DNA of 64,000 nucleotides from Candidatus Paracaedibacteraceae bacterium (GTDB lineage Bacteria; Pseudomonadota; Alphaproteobacteria; Paracaedibacterales; Paracaedibacteraceae), in the NCBI GenBank assembly GCA_019636035.1, contig JAHBYI010000002.1, positions 1-64,000 of the forward strand, in the 5' to 3' direction. Made by a program: the position numbers and the translations under genes. A model generated the notes under the pieces. It saw only the letters and a list, made by a program, of their open reading frames with translations, did not search any database and was not told the origin of the DNA. Each line of letters starts with the position of its first letter. The stretch's first letter is position 1. Shown here in pieces: positions 8,421-16,061 of this stretch.

Positions 8421-8714
8421 ATGACCAAGCCTTGTCCAATTTGTAATTTTAAACTTCACAAGCATGATGAAGTTGAGGGTGATAATTTTGTTGATGTTCA
8501 CTGCCATGATTGTGGTGAATACAAGATAGATCAGGAACTTGCCCCGCATTTCCGCCGTAAGTTCTTGAGTTTTGATATGTCTAGTGTTGGCGGCCGCGAG
8601 TTGTATGATTACAATTTGCGCATGATTCGTCGTTTCCTTGCGCGTCATCACCGTGATGTTGTGACCGAAGGAATGATCAGCGAGATCATCGGATTATATC
8701 GTCCGCGTCAGTAA
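8421..8714 (+). CDS. Small zinc-ribbon protein
   Basis: A 97-residue protein starting with CPIC (Cys5, Cys8) followed by HCHDCGEYKI about 20 residues later, which makes a CxxC...CxxC zinc ribbon. The C-terminal half is basic and helical (RRKFLSF, RMIRRFLARHHR). Possible roles include nucleic-acid binding, but no family function is known to me. AAGGG precedes the ATG by about 6 bases. It lies 73 bp after recO and has its own terminator-like hairpin at 8740. Confidence 0.75.
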   Translation: MTKPCPICNFKLHKHDEVEGDNFVDVHCHDCGEYKIDQELAPHFRRKFLSFDMSSVGGRELYDYNLRMIRRFLARHHRDVVTEGMISEIIGLYRPRQ

Positions 8715-8739
8715 TTAATCGCTATCAGATTAAAATATG

Positions 8740-8775
8740 CAAGCAGGCCTGTGGTCAGGGTCTGCTTGTTTGCGT
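8740..8775 (+). terminator. Probable terminator after the zinc-ribbon gene
   Basis: CAAGCAG (8740-8746) pairs with CTGCTTG (8762-8768), with additional inner CC/GG pairing. It is followed by TTTGCGTTTT, a poor T-tract. Confidence 0.5.
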
Positions 8776-8794
8776 TTTATCGTCGATTTTCTGT

Positions 8795-8835
8795 CTCAAC
8801 CCTTGACAAGTCGCCCGCAGGTCGGGTGAGGGGAA
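8795..8835. repeat. Dispersed GC-rich palindromic repeat, copy A
   Basis: The segment ends with CGCAGGTCGGGTGAGGGGAA (8816-8835), identical over 20 bases to 46870-46889. The upstream part (CTCAACCC...) can pair with GGGTGAG. It is a shortened relative of the second copy and resembles the dispersed CTCACCC...GGGTGAG repeats found in many proteobacterial genomes. Confidence 0.6.
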
Positions 8836-8918
8836 TAAGAAAATAACTCCATCCGCAAAAACATCTGCGAACCAAGTAATAATACTAATTTTTATGGGAA
8901 TGATTTTTCAAAAAATAG

Positions 8919-8994
8919 TGGCTCCCCGAGACGGACTCGAACCGCCGACCCAGTGGTTAACAGCCACTTGCTCTACCGACTGAGCTATCGGGGA
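8919..8994 (-). tRNA. tRNA-Asn (GTT)
   Basis: The reverse complement folds as a cloverleaf. The acceptor arm is TCCCCGA / TCGGGGA with a G discriminator and an encoded CCA. The D arm contains AGCTCAGTCGGTAGAGC, the anticodon loop CTGTTAAC gives GTT (Asn), and the T arm contains GGTTCGAGTCC. It is 76 nt long. Confidence 0.96.
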
Positions 8995-9200
8995 TCACAT
9001 GTATAATTATGTATCATATCTTTAGTTCAAGAACAAAGTGTTTTTTTACGAAAAAGCGAAAAAAATACCAAGACTGTGAGTGTCGCATTTATGTGACAGG
9101 TCTGTGGATTAAGGTTGTAATAACGAAAACAGCTATTTAAAATTTAATAAAATTTAATTAACATTAGCTTGTATGTTATAACTCTTTAGGAACAGATCTA

Positions 9201-10526
9201 ATGATTTCAAAGACTTCAAAAGTTTTAGTTGCGATGGCTGCCGTTTTTGCCGGCTCATCTGCTATGGCCAGTGGATATGGCGTTAAATTGCAAAGTGGTT
9301 ACACCGCTGGTATGGCCAATGCCGGTAGCGGTGTTTCCGATGATGCGTTGGCAATTTATGCAAACCCGGCTGCTATGATTCAAGCGACAACACATCAGAT
9401 TGCAGGTCATTTTACAGGTGTATTTGGGAATACTAAATTCCGTGGAAGCAACTCAACAACAGGTGTTGTTGCTCCTAACGGTGTCTTAATTCCAGGCGTA
9501 ATAAATGAGACAGGATCAACAAGAAATGCTTCGAAAAAAGTTGCCGTTCCGTCCTTTGGTGTGATTGCCAATGCGCACGATCGCCTGAAAGTTGGTGTTA
9601 TGGTGCATGCGCCGTTTGGCTTGAAGTTTAACTATGGTAATAACTCAATCACACGAGCGCACTCTACCCGTGCAGAAATGACAACAATTAATATTCTGCC
9701 ATCTTTTGCTGTGAAAATTATTGATTCATTGGCCTTTGGTGCCGGCTTGCAAATGCAGTACTCAAAAGTGGAATTAGCGCGGAAGTACTCTCTGACAAAT
9801 GCTAACCTTGGTGCAATCCCCACAGGATCAACTTATACGAATATTGGTGGTAATGATTGGTCGATGGGCTGGACAGCCGGTCTTTATGCAACGCTATCTA
9901 AGGCTTGGAAATTAGGATTCTCTTATAAGTCAAAAATGATTGCTAATCTTGATGGTAATGGCGAAACTGTTATTGGTGGAAATCCGGCCTCTGTATTTAA
10001 AGCTGAAGCTAAGGTTCGCTATCCGCATATCTTTACCTTAAGTTCATCTTATGACATCAACTGTGCTTGGACAGTTTTGGCTGATGTGATTTATACGCGT
10101 TGGGATGCTGTTAAAGACATTTCTATAAGAAGCCACTTGTCAACAGGTCAAAGCACAGATGTTGTTCCGTTAAACTGGAAAAACTCTTGGTTCTTTGCTG
10201 CAGGTGTGAACTATCGTTTGAACGATAGTCTATCATTCCGTTTTGGTTATGCTTATGATATGGCACCATCTCGTGATGCAACACGTGTTGCGAGTATTCC
10301 TGATTCCAATAAGCATTGGCTTGCAACGGGAGCAACATATAACGTATCTAAGGATGCGTCTTTAACCATCAGTTATGGCCATGAATTTTTCGAAAAAGGG
10401 AAGATTAATTTGCAACCAGGTGCGCAGACTGGAGCTAATGCTTCAACCTTTAACAAGGGCGCTCTTGTTGGTAAGGTTCGCAACAGTGTTGATTTGGTTT
10501 CTGTTCAATTCAACTACAAGTTCTAA
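9201..10526 (+). CDS. Outer membrane transport protein, FadL/OMPP1 family
   Basis: A 441-residue outer-membrane beta-barrel of the OmpP1/FadL/TodX family, which moves hydrophobic molecules such as long-chain fatty acids across the outer membrane. A signal peptide (1-23, ending SAMA) is followed by the GYGVKLQSGYTAGMANAGSG block and the characteristic ANPAAM motif (near 52-57) of the N-terminal hatch. The C-terminus ends VQFNYKF, with the terminal phenylalanine needed for Bam-dependent insertion. It has a long AT-rich leader after tRNA-Asn and a strong terminator at 10543-10567, so it is probably transcribed alone. Confidence 0.92.
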   Translation: MISKTSKVLVAMAAVFAGSSAMASGYGVKLQSGYTAGMANAGSGVSDDALAIYANPAAMIQATTHQIAGHFTGVFGNTKFRGSNSTTGVVAPNGVLIPGVINETGSTRNASKKVAVPSFGVIANAHDRLKVGVMVHAPFGLKFNYGNNSITRAHSTRAEMTTINILPSFAVKIIDSLAFGAGLQMQYSKVELARKYSLTNANLGAIPTGSTYTNIGGNDWSMGWTAGLYATLSKAWKLGFSYKSKMIANLDGNGETVIGGNPASVFKAEAKVRYPHIFTLSSSYDINCAWTVLADVIYTRWDAVKDISIRSHLSTGQSTDVVPLNWKNSWFFAAGVNYRLNDSLSFRFGYAYDMAPSRDATRVASIPDSNKHWLATGATYNVSKDASLTISYGHEFFEKGKINLQPGAQTGANASTFNKGALVGKVRNSVDLVSVQFNYKF

Positions 10527-10542
10527 TAACATTAGAGCATAT

Positions 10543-10567
10543 AGCCCGGGAAAACCCGGGCTTTTTT
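10543..10567 (+). terminator. Strong rho-independent terminator
   Basis: The perfect 8-bp GC-rich stem AGCCCGGG / CCCGGGCT with an AAAA loop is followed by six T residues, 17 bp after the stop of the FadL-like gene. The next gene starts only 13 bases later, so readthrough could supply it. Confidence 0.93.
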
Positions 10568-10580
10568 ATTGGAGGATAAA

Positions 10581-11024
10581 ATGAAGACACTATTAAGTAT
10601 GATGATGTTATCGGGCGTGGCTTTTGCCTTTAATCCGGAAGGATATTGGTTCACTGCTAATAATGATGCTAAAGTTCACGTTACAAAGCGCGGTGATGAG
10701 TTGTTTGGGACGATTATTGACCTGAAAGAAAAATGCCGTGATGGTAAGCCAAAGGTTGATATGGAAACCAATCAGCCAACCATAGGTCTGGAGATTGTTA
10801 AAAACTTTAAGCCGGATGGTGAAAATCGTTGGGCTGAAGGAACTGTTCGCGATCCAAAAGAGGGGAAGACTTATTCCGGAACCATTGAGATGCCAAGTGA
10901 TAATCAGTTGAATCTTCGTGGTTATGTTGGGATTGAGTTGTTTGGTCGGACATCTGAATGGCACCGTGCAACAGAATCAGCACAAATCCCCGGATCTGAA
11001 AGCGATACAACCTGTTCGAAATAG
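10581..11024 (+). CDS. Periplasmic DUF2147 protein
   Basis: A 147-residue secreted protein of the DUF2147 family, small predicted lipocalin-like barrels of unknown function. The signal peptide (1-16, ending AFA) is followed by the family pattern: GYW near the mature N-terminus, a VKFKPDG-like stretch (NFKPDGENRW) and DPKEGKTYSG. It ends with a conserved GYVGIELFGRTSEWHR block. The ATG at 10581 has GGAGG six bases upstream. It is followed by a terminator at 11062. Confidence 0.88.
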   Translation: MKTLLSMMMLSGVAFAFNPEGYWFTANNDAKVHVTKRGDELFGTIIDLKEKCRDGKPKVDMETNQPTIGLEIVKNFKPDGENRWAEGTVRDPKEGKTYSGTIEMPSDNQLNLRGYVGIELFGRTSEWHRATESAQIPGSESDTTCSK

Positions 11025-11061
11025 GGTGTATCCAGCTCAGGCGAGCTTAACGAGCTATAAG

Positions 11062-11092
11062 AAGAGTAACGATTTATCGTTGCTCTTTTTTT
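11062..11092 (+). terminator. Rho-independent terminator
   Basis: AAGAGTAACGA pairs with TCGTTGCTCTT (one G-U pair) around a TTTA loop and is followed by a T-run, isolating the division cluster from upstream transcription. Confidence 0.88.
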
Positions 11093-11123
11093 GTGCCTCT
11101 GTCACGAGTTGAATCGACTTCAC

Positions 11124-11179
11124 TCCCATTAATTTCGGTTAATTCCCATAAATTCCCATTGTATCCCATAAAGCCCCAT
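11124..11179 (+). promoter_or_regulatory. MraZ box array upstream of mraZ
   Basis: TCCCAT occurs at 11124, 11144, 11154 and 11164, followed by CCCCAT at 11174 and a degenerate position at 11134. All are on an exact 10-bp period. The reverse complement is ATGGGA, matching the TGGG core repeats with helical spacing that MraZ binds to repress its own operon in other bacteria. The array ends 25 bp before the mraZ start codon. Confidence 0.85.
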
Positions 11180-11204
11180 GTTAGATTGATAATAGGAGAG
11201 GGTT

Positions 11205-11639
11205 GTGGCGTTATTTCTATCATCATTTACGAATAAAATAGATAAAAAGGGACGAGTTTCGATCCCGGCACCTTTTCGCACGGTCTTATCAGCTCAAAGT
11301 TTTCAAGGTATTGTCTTGTTTAGGTCGCTGTCCCGCCCCGTTTTGGAGGGGTGTGGCTTGGATCGCTTGAATCGTCTGAGTGAGCAGCTAGAGAATGGCG
11401 AGTTTATCCCTAATGCAAACCATGACTACAATGCGATGATGTTCGCTGAGGCGCGCATGCTTTCGTTTGATGCAGAAGGACGTATTTCAATTCCAGAGGA
11501 TTTATTGACCTACATCGGATTGCCGGAACAAATTACCTTTGTTGGGCGTGGGCCTACGTTTGAGATTTGGTCTCCTTCGGAATTTGATGCTGATCATGCA
11601 CAACGACGCCAATCTCTGGCTCAAGGGGGTGGGTCATGA
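11205..11639 (+). CDS. mraZ: Transcriptional regulator MraZ
   Basis: MraZ is an AbrB-like DNA-binding protein that controls the division and cell-wall (dcw) cluster. The 144-residue protein has two tandem SpoVT-AbrB-type domains. The first contains KIDKKGRVSIPAPFR (11-25) and the second FDAEGRISIPEDL (near 86-98). The start is GTG with GGAGAGGG upstream, and the MraZ boxes at 11124-11179 point to autoregulation. Its stop overlaps rsmH by 4 bp. Confidence 0.96.
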   Translation: MALFLSSFTNKIDKKGRVSIPAPFRTVLSAQSFQGIVLFRSLSRPVLEGCGLDRLNRLSEQLENGEFIPNANHDYNAMMFAEARMLSFDAEGRISIPEDLLTYIGLPEQITFVGRGPTFEIWSPSEFDADHAQRRQSLAQGGGS

Positions 11640-12574
11640 GTCATATCCCTGTGCTCTTGACTGAGATGTTAGAAGCTTTGGCGATCAAGGATGGGGGGCT
11701 GTATGTCGATGCGACATTCGGTGGTGGTGGTTATACCTGCGCCATGTTAGATCAAGCCAATTGCCATGTGATTGCTTTGGATCGTGATCCGGAAGCAGCG
11801 TCGCGGGCTCAAGTATTGCAGAATAAATATCAAGGGCGTTTGCATTTTCATGCAGGTGTCTTTTCCGATTTGCCGATGATCTTGGGGCAAAAAAAAGTTG
11901 ATGGTGTTGTGTTCGATTTTGGTGTTTCGTCCTTTCAGATTGATACCCCTGAGCGTGGTTTTTCATTCCGATTCGACGGCCCTTTGGATATGCGGATGTC
12001 AGCAACGGGCGAGAGTGCTGCTGATATAGTGAATACCTATGACGAAGTTGATTTGGCAAATCTTATCTATATCTATGGCGAAGAACGTAAGTCACGCCAA
12101 ATTGCTAAGGCTATTGTGGAAGCAAGAAAAATAAAGCCTCTTGAGACAACGTTGGAGCTTGCCAATTTAATCAAAGCAAGACTGGGTGGGCGTCCGGATG
12201 CGCAACATCCGGCAACACTCACATTTCAGGCCTTGCGCATTAAAGTGAATAATGAGCTAAGCGAAATCGAGCAAGGGCTTGAGTTCGCTGAGTCGCATTT
12301 AAAACCGGAAGGTCGATTGGTTGCTGTGACATTTCATTCGCTCGAAGATCGCCTTGTTAAGACCTTTTTACGGCAACGATCAGTACGCAAAGCAAAACAG
12401 TCAAGATTATTGCCGGGTGAGCAGCCTCTGCCGGCACCAACATTTTTTGATTTGTATGCTAAAGGTATTTCCCCTTCGGATCGGGAAATTTCGATGAATC
12501 CACGATCACGATCATCCCGATTGCGCGCAGCTGTGCGTTTGCCATCCACATTGTGGGAGGGTGATTATGCGTAA
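11636..12574 (+). CDS. rsmH: 16S rRNA (cytosine(1402)-N(4))-methyltransferase
   Basis: RsmH (MraW), 312 residues, methylates N4 of C1402 in the 16S rRNA decoding centre using SAM. The SAM-binding block VDATFGGGGYT is at 24-34. The family motifs DFGVSSFQID and FHSLEDRLVK (near residue 227) are present. It is coupled to mraZ (ATGA overlap) and overlaps the start of ftsL by 8 bp. Confidence 0.97.
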   Translation: MSHIPVLLTEMLEALAIKDGGLYVDATFGGGGYTCAMLDQANCHVIALDRDPEAASRAQVLQNKYQGRLHFHAGVFSDLPMILGQKKVDGVVFDFGVSSFQIDTPERGFSFRFDGPLDMRMSATGESAADIVNTYDEVDLANLIYIYGEERKSRQIAKAIVEARKIKPLETTLELANLIKARLGGRPDAQHPATLTFQALRIKVNNELSEIEQGLEFAESHLKPEGRLVAVTFHSLEDRLVKTFLRQRSVRKAKQSRLLPGEQPLPAPTFFDLYAKGISPSDREISMNPRSRSSRLRAAVRLPSTLWEGDYA

Positions 12575-12992
12575 AAGTACTCTGTTTGTTTGCATTGTAG
12601 CAGCTCTCATCAGTTTTGGATTGTTCCAACTCAAATATGAAGTCATGAATCTGGAGAGCCAGTATAAGCAAATCAATCGTGAGATCCGCGCAAGCGAAGA
12701 GTCTGTTTCTGTCTTAAAGGCGGAATGGGCGCATTTGACGAGCCCTGCATCCTTACAGAATATGGCGCGTAAACATTTAGGTATTGATACGGTAGCACCA
12801 AAGCAGCTTGTATCCCTAAAGCGTCGTCATAATCATAATAAATCATCCCTGTATCAGGATATTTCGATGAAGGCAAAGCCTGATAAGCAGGTGGTGCCAG
12901 AGATGAAAGCTCCTGAATCCGAATTAGAGATGATGCTTGATGAAGCGATTAAAGAAATTAACTATCGTCCTGTGAAGAAAGGGCGAAAATAA
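12567..12992 (+). CDS. ftsL: Cell division protein FtsL
   Basis: A 141-residue bitopic division protein identified from position and architecture. It has a short cytoplasmic N-terminus, one membrane helix (about residues 4-22), then a leucine-zipper-like coiled coil (LESQYKQINREIRASEESVSVLKAEW) and a LTSPASLQNMARKHLGI block typical of FtsL. It should bridge FtsB/FtsQ and FtsW/FtsI at the septum. The ATG at 12567 with GGGAGGG upstream is preferred over the GTG at 12561. The C-terminal extension rich in K and E is longer than in E. coli. Confidence 0.9.
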   Translation: MRKSTLFVCIVAALISFGLFQLKYEVMNLESQYKQINREIRASEESVSVLKAEWAHLTSPASLQNMARKHLGIDTVAPKQLVSLKRRHNHNKSSLYQDISMKAKPDKQVVPEMKAPESELEMMLDEAIKEINYRPVKKGRK

Positions 12993-12997
12993 CTGTT

Positions 12998-14728
12998 ATG
13001 AAAAGTTTTTTTCATCGTCCCGTAGAGTTTCTGACGTATTATATCAATTCTTGGCAAAAACAAATTCATGATCAACGAATCTTGGAGTCGGCCAGAAACA
13101 GAACCCTTGCGATGGCGGGGATTTTTTTGCTTGCCTTTACGGTTGTTGGGATTCGGCTGGTTGATGTGATGGTTTTTAAGGCCAATCACAGTGATAGAGA
13201 TCATATTATTACGAGTGTTGATCAGCTTGTGTCAAACCGAGCCGATATTGTGGATCGTAACGGAGAAATTCTTGCTACTCACTTGGTGACAGGGTCGGTT
13301 TATGCGAACCCAAAAGTGATTATCAATCCTGAAGAGGCTGCTCTAAAACTGCACAAAGTTATTCCGGAGCTGAGTTATGATTTACTGTTGAAACGGTTAA
13401 AATCAGAGCGGGGTTTTATTTGGATCGTTCGCCATATTCCACCAAAGTTGCAAAACGAAATTAATAACTTGGGAATTCCTGGTGTTTATCTGCAACGAGA
13501 TGAACGTCGAGTTTACCCCCATGGGAATCTTGTCTCACATGTTCTGGGATATTGCGGTATTGATAACAACGGCCTTGGTGGTGTCGAGCAGTATTTTGAC
13601 ACACGGTTGCGTAAAGATGCCGGAGAACCGCTTCAGCTTTCTTTGGATATGCGGATTCAACATCTTGTTCGTGAGGAACTACAGGCCGCGATTGAAGAGT
13701 TTTCTTGTGTCGGGGCGAACTCAATTGTGATGACCGCAGAAGGCGAAATTTTGGCGATGGTATCGTTGCCTGATTTTGACCCCAACTTACCCAATCAAAA
13801 TTCTGTCGATGCAACCTTTAATCGCAACACTTTGGGGATTTATGAGTGTGGTTCTACCTTTAAGATCTTTAATACAGCCATTGCTTTAGACAGCGGCAAG
13901 GCTAAACTGACAAGTATTTATGATGCCTCTGCACCGATTAAGGTAGGGTCAAAATCAATTACTGATTTTAAGGGAAAGAATCGTCCCTTAGATGTGCGGG
14001 AAGTTTTTGTTTACTCCTCAAATATCGGATCTGCTAAGATGGCTCTGGATTTTGGATCCAGGGTTCAACGTCAGTATTTTGACCGTTTTGGCTTGTTACG
14101 CACCCCTAAGATTGAATTGCCGGAAGTGGGTGCTCCTATGACCCCGCATCATTGGTCGGATGTGACGACGATGACGTTGTCTTATGGTTACGGGATCGCC
14201 ATTAGCCCGTTGATGATGATTGATGCCGTGCGCGGTGTTATTAAAGGGTTTCGTAAATATCCCGCGACGATTTTAAAGCGGGCGGATGACGAAGCATTGG
14301 TTGGTCGCGAAGAGCACCGCATTGTCTCCGATGCAACAGCCTTAGCCATCCGGGGGTTAATGCGCTTAGTTATTACGGACGGGACAGCCAAAAAAGCTGA
14401 TGTCAAGGGCTATGAAGTTATTGGCAAGACAGGAACGGCTCATAAAAACCAAGGTCGTCGAGGCTATAATACGGATCGCATCACATCCTTTGTCGGGGCA
14501 TTTCCAAAAGATAATCCCCAGTACGTGATTGTTGTTTTCCTGGATAGTCCTAAACCGACAAAAAACACCTACGGTTATGCCACAGCGGGATGGAATTCTG
14601 CCCCCACGGGCGGTAAGATTATTGCACGCTTAGCCTCATTGATGGGTGTTCAACCAACAGATGATGAGGGGCTTGACCAGATTAATATATCTCCTGTTAC
14701 CGAAGTTGTAGAAGAAACTGAGGAATAA
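12998..14728 (+). CDS. ftsI: Septal peptidoglycan transpeptidase (PBP3)
   Basis: Class B penicillin-binding protein of 576 residues that cross-links septal peptidoglycan in the FtsW/FtsI complex. One membrane helix lies near residues 37-58, followed by the pedestal domain with RADIVDRNGEILA. Catalytic motifs are STFK (nucleophile near Ser286), SSN (near 340) and KTGT (near 476). It follows ftsL by 5 bp in the dcw order, although murE does not follow: the next gene is a PemK-like toxin, so the cluster is interrupted here. Confidence 0.96.
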   Translation: MKSFFHRPVEFLTYYINSWQKQIHDQRILESARNRTLAMAGIFLLAFTVVGIRLVDVMVFKANHSDRDHIITSVDQLVSNRADIVDRNGEILATHLVTGSVYANPKVIINPEEAALKLHKVIPELSYDLLLKRLKSERGFIWIVRHIPPKLQNEINNLGIPGVYLQRDERRVYPHGNLVSHVLGYCGIDNNGLGGVEQYFDTRLRKDAGEPLQLSLDMRIQHLVREELQAAIEEFSCVGANSIVMTAEGEILAMVSLPDFDPNLPNQNSVDATFNRNTLGIYECGSTFKIFNTAIALDSGKAKLTSIYDASAPIKVGSKSITDFKGKNRPLDVREVFVYSSNIGSAKMALDFGSRVQRQYFDRFGLLRTPKIELPEVGAPMTPHHWSDVTTMTLSYGYGIAISPLMMIDAVRGVIKGFRKYPATILKRADDEALVGREEHRIVSDATALAIRGLMRLVITDGTAKKADVKGYEVIGKTGTAHKNQGRRGYNTDRITSFVGAFPKDNPQYVIVVFLDSPKPTKNTYGYATAGWNSAPTGGKIIARLASLMGVQPTDDEGLDQINISPVTEVVEETEE

Positions 14729-14748
14729 GATTGATTTTGGAGTATTAA

Positions 14749-15189
14749 GTGGGAATTAGAGAGCATCCAAAAAAAGGCACTGTTATTATGTGTGATTTTG
14801 ATTCAGGATTTAAGCAACCCGAGATGGTAAAGCGTAGACCTGTTATTGTCATTAGTCCGCAAATTAAAACAAGAGCTGGATTATGTACAGTTGTTGCTTT
14901 GAGTACAACTAAGCCAGATCCAATAATGCCCTATCATTCAGAAATTATATTACCTCCCAATAAATTTCCTGAAAAAATCAATAATACAGTATGGGTTAAG
15001 GGAGATATGATCAATACGGTTGGATTTCATAGACTTGACCTGATAAGATTAGGCAAAGATTACACTGGAAAACGAACTTATTGTTATCATGTTTTAGATG
15101 ATAAAACGATGAGGATAGTCCAAAAATGTGTGCTAAATGGATTGGGATTATCGGGGTTGACAAAACACTTGAATGATACTATGTTTTAG
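14749..15189 (+). CDS. PemK/MazF-like toxin without visible antitoxin
   Basis: A 146-residue protein of the PemK/MazF endoribonuclease fold, expected to cut mRNA. The start has the family layout: KKGTVIMCDFDSGF, then KRRPVIVISP (RP-V/I-VIS core) and LCTVVALSTTKP, and later VWVKGDMINTV. It starts with GTG and has GGAG about 8 bases upstream. It lies 20 bp after ftsI. No small antitoxin reading frame is evident before or after it, and codon use looks more AT-rich than ftsI. It may be an orphan toxin, a repurposed RNase, or a late insertion splitting the dcw cluster. Confidence 0.85.
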   Translation: MGIREHPKKGTVIMCDFDSGFKQPEMVKRRPVIVISPQIKTRAGLCTVVALSTTKPDPIMPYHSEIILPPNKFPEKINNTVWVKGDMINTVGFHRLDLIRLGKDYTGKRTYCYHVLDDKTMRIVQKCVLNGLGLSGLTKHLNDTMF

Positions 15190-15331
15190 ATGTTAGGGGC
15201 TCTTCTTCTGAATCCCCGTCTAAGACCTGACAACAGGCCGTCATACATCTACCTGATGAAAACAAATCGGGCGTATGACGAAGATAGGTAAACTAGTTTT
15301 TTCATTGTTCCTTTGAGTTTATAGTCTCCCT

Positions 15332-15351
15332 ATTTAACCCTGATACAGCTA
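15332..15351. repeat. Short degenerate repeat, copy 1
   Basis: ATTTAACCCTGATACAGCTA differs by one base from ATTTAACCTTGATACAGCTA at 22275-22294. Both copies are intergenic. Flanks show only weak further similarity. Confidence 0.45.
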
Positions 15352-15427
15352 AATTTTTCGCTCAACTTAAAAACCATACCTTTTCCCATATTCTTGTTCT
15401 TTAACATATTGTTGACGTTTATCAATC

Positions 15428-15445
15428 ATACTATAATTATAGTAT
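15428..15445. promoter_or_regulatory. 18-bp perfect palindrome upstream of the LOG gene
   Basis: ATACTATAATTATAGTAT is a perfect 18-bp palindrome ending 25 bp before the start codon. It contains TATAAT, so it may be, or overlap, a -10 element. Function as an operator is inference. Confidence 0.4.
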
Positions 15446-15470
15446 CGACTCTTGAATAATAGGAAATAAG

Positions 15471-16055
15471 ATGTCTGGAATAAAAACCGTTTGTGTCTAT
15501 TGTGGTGCGTCGACTCGGGTTGATGCCATTTACAGAGATGTTGCTGCCCGAACAGGCGAGATGCTTGCTAAATCAGGGTTTAACGTCGTCTATGGCGGAG
15601 GAAGACTTGGCTTGATGGGGATTGTTGCGGATAATGCCTTGGCCAATGGGGCGTACGTTACCGGATTTATCCCGACGATCTTGCGTGAAGCTGAAGGGGC
15701 GCACCCCGGATTATCCCATCTGGAAGTTGTTGATTCAATGCATACCCGCAAGCGAAGAATGTCAGAGTTGGCGGATGCCTTTATTATTTTGCCGGGTGGT
15801 TTTGGGACGTTGGATGAATTGTTTGAAATCCTGACGTGGCGTCAACTGCAAATGCACGATAAACCGATCTTTATCATTAATACAAATGGATATTGGGATC
15901 CGTTAAAATCTTTGATCCATAAGGTTATTGAGGAAAAGTTTGCAACACCGGCACACGCAACATTTGCAACCTTTGTTGCATCCGTTGATGAAGCAATAGA
16001 CCTGCTGGTTGATGTTCCTGAACCGGAACTTGGGTTTGCAGGGCACCACGTTTAA
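15471..16055 (+). CDS. LOG-family (TIGR00730) Rossmann protein
   Basis: A 194-residue protein of the LOG family, once called lysine decarboxylase-like. Characterised members cleave cytokinin nucleoside monophosphates or other nucleotides to base and ribose 5-phosphate. The nucleotide-binding GGGRLGLMG is at 42-50 and the signature PGGFGTLDE near 109-117. A conserved Arg in MHTRKRRM sits between them. It is cytoplasmic and carries no other domain. SD-like AGGAAA precedes the ATG. The physiological substrate in this organism is unknown. Confidence 0.92.
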   Translation: MSGIKTVCVYCGASTRVDAIYRDVAARTGEMLAKSGFNVVYGGGRLGLMGIVADNALANGAYVTGFIPTILREAEGAHPGLSHLEVVDSMHTRKRRMSELADAFIILPGGFGTLDELFEILTWRQLQMHDKPIFIINTNGYWDPLKSLIHKVIEEKFATPAHATFATFVASVDEAIDLLVDVPEPELGFAGHHV

Positions 16056-16061
16056 GGAAAA

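Larger units (their letters stand above)
15190..15470. other. Intergenic region with palindromes
   Basis: These 281 bases hold no gene that I can support. Seen in it are an inverted repeat CGTCATAC (15239-15246) / GTATGACG (15273-15280), a 20-bp segment shared in degenerate form with 22275-22294, and the perfect 18-bp palindrome at 15428-15445 just before the LOG-family gene. Confidence 0.55.
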
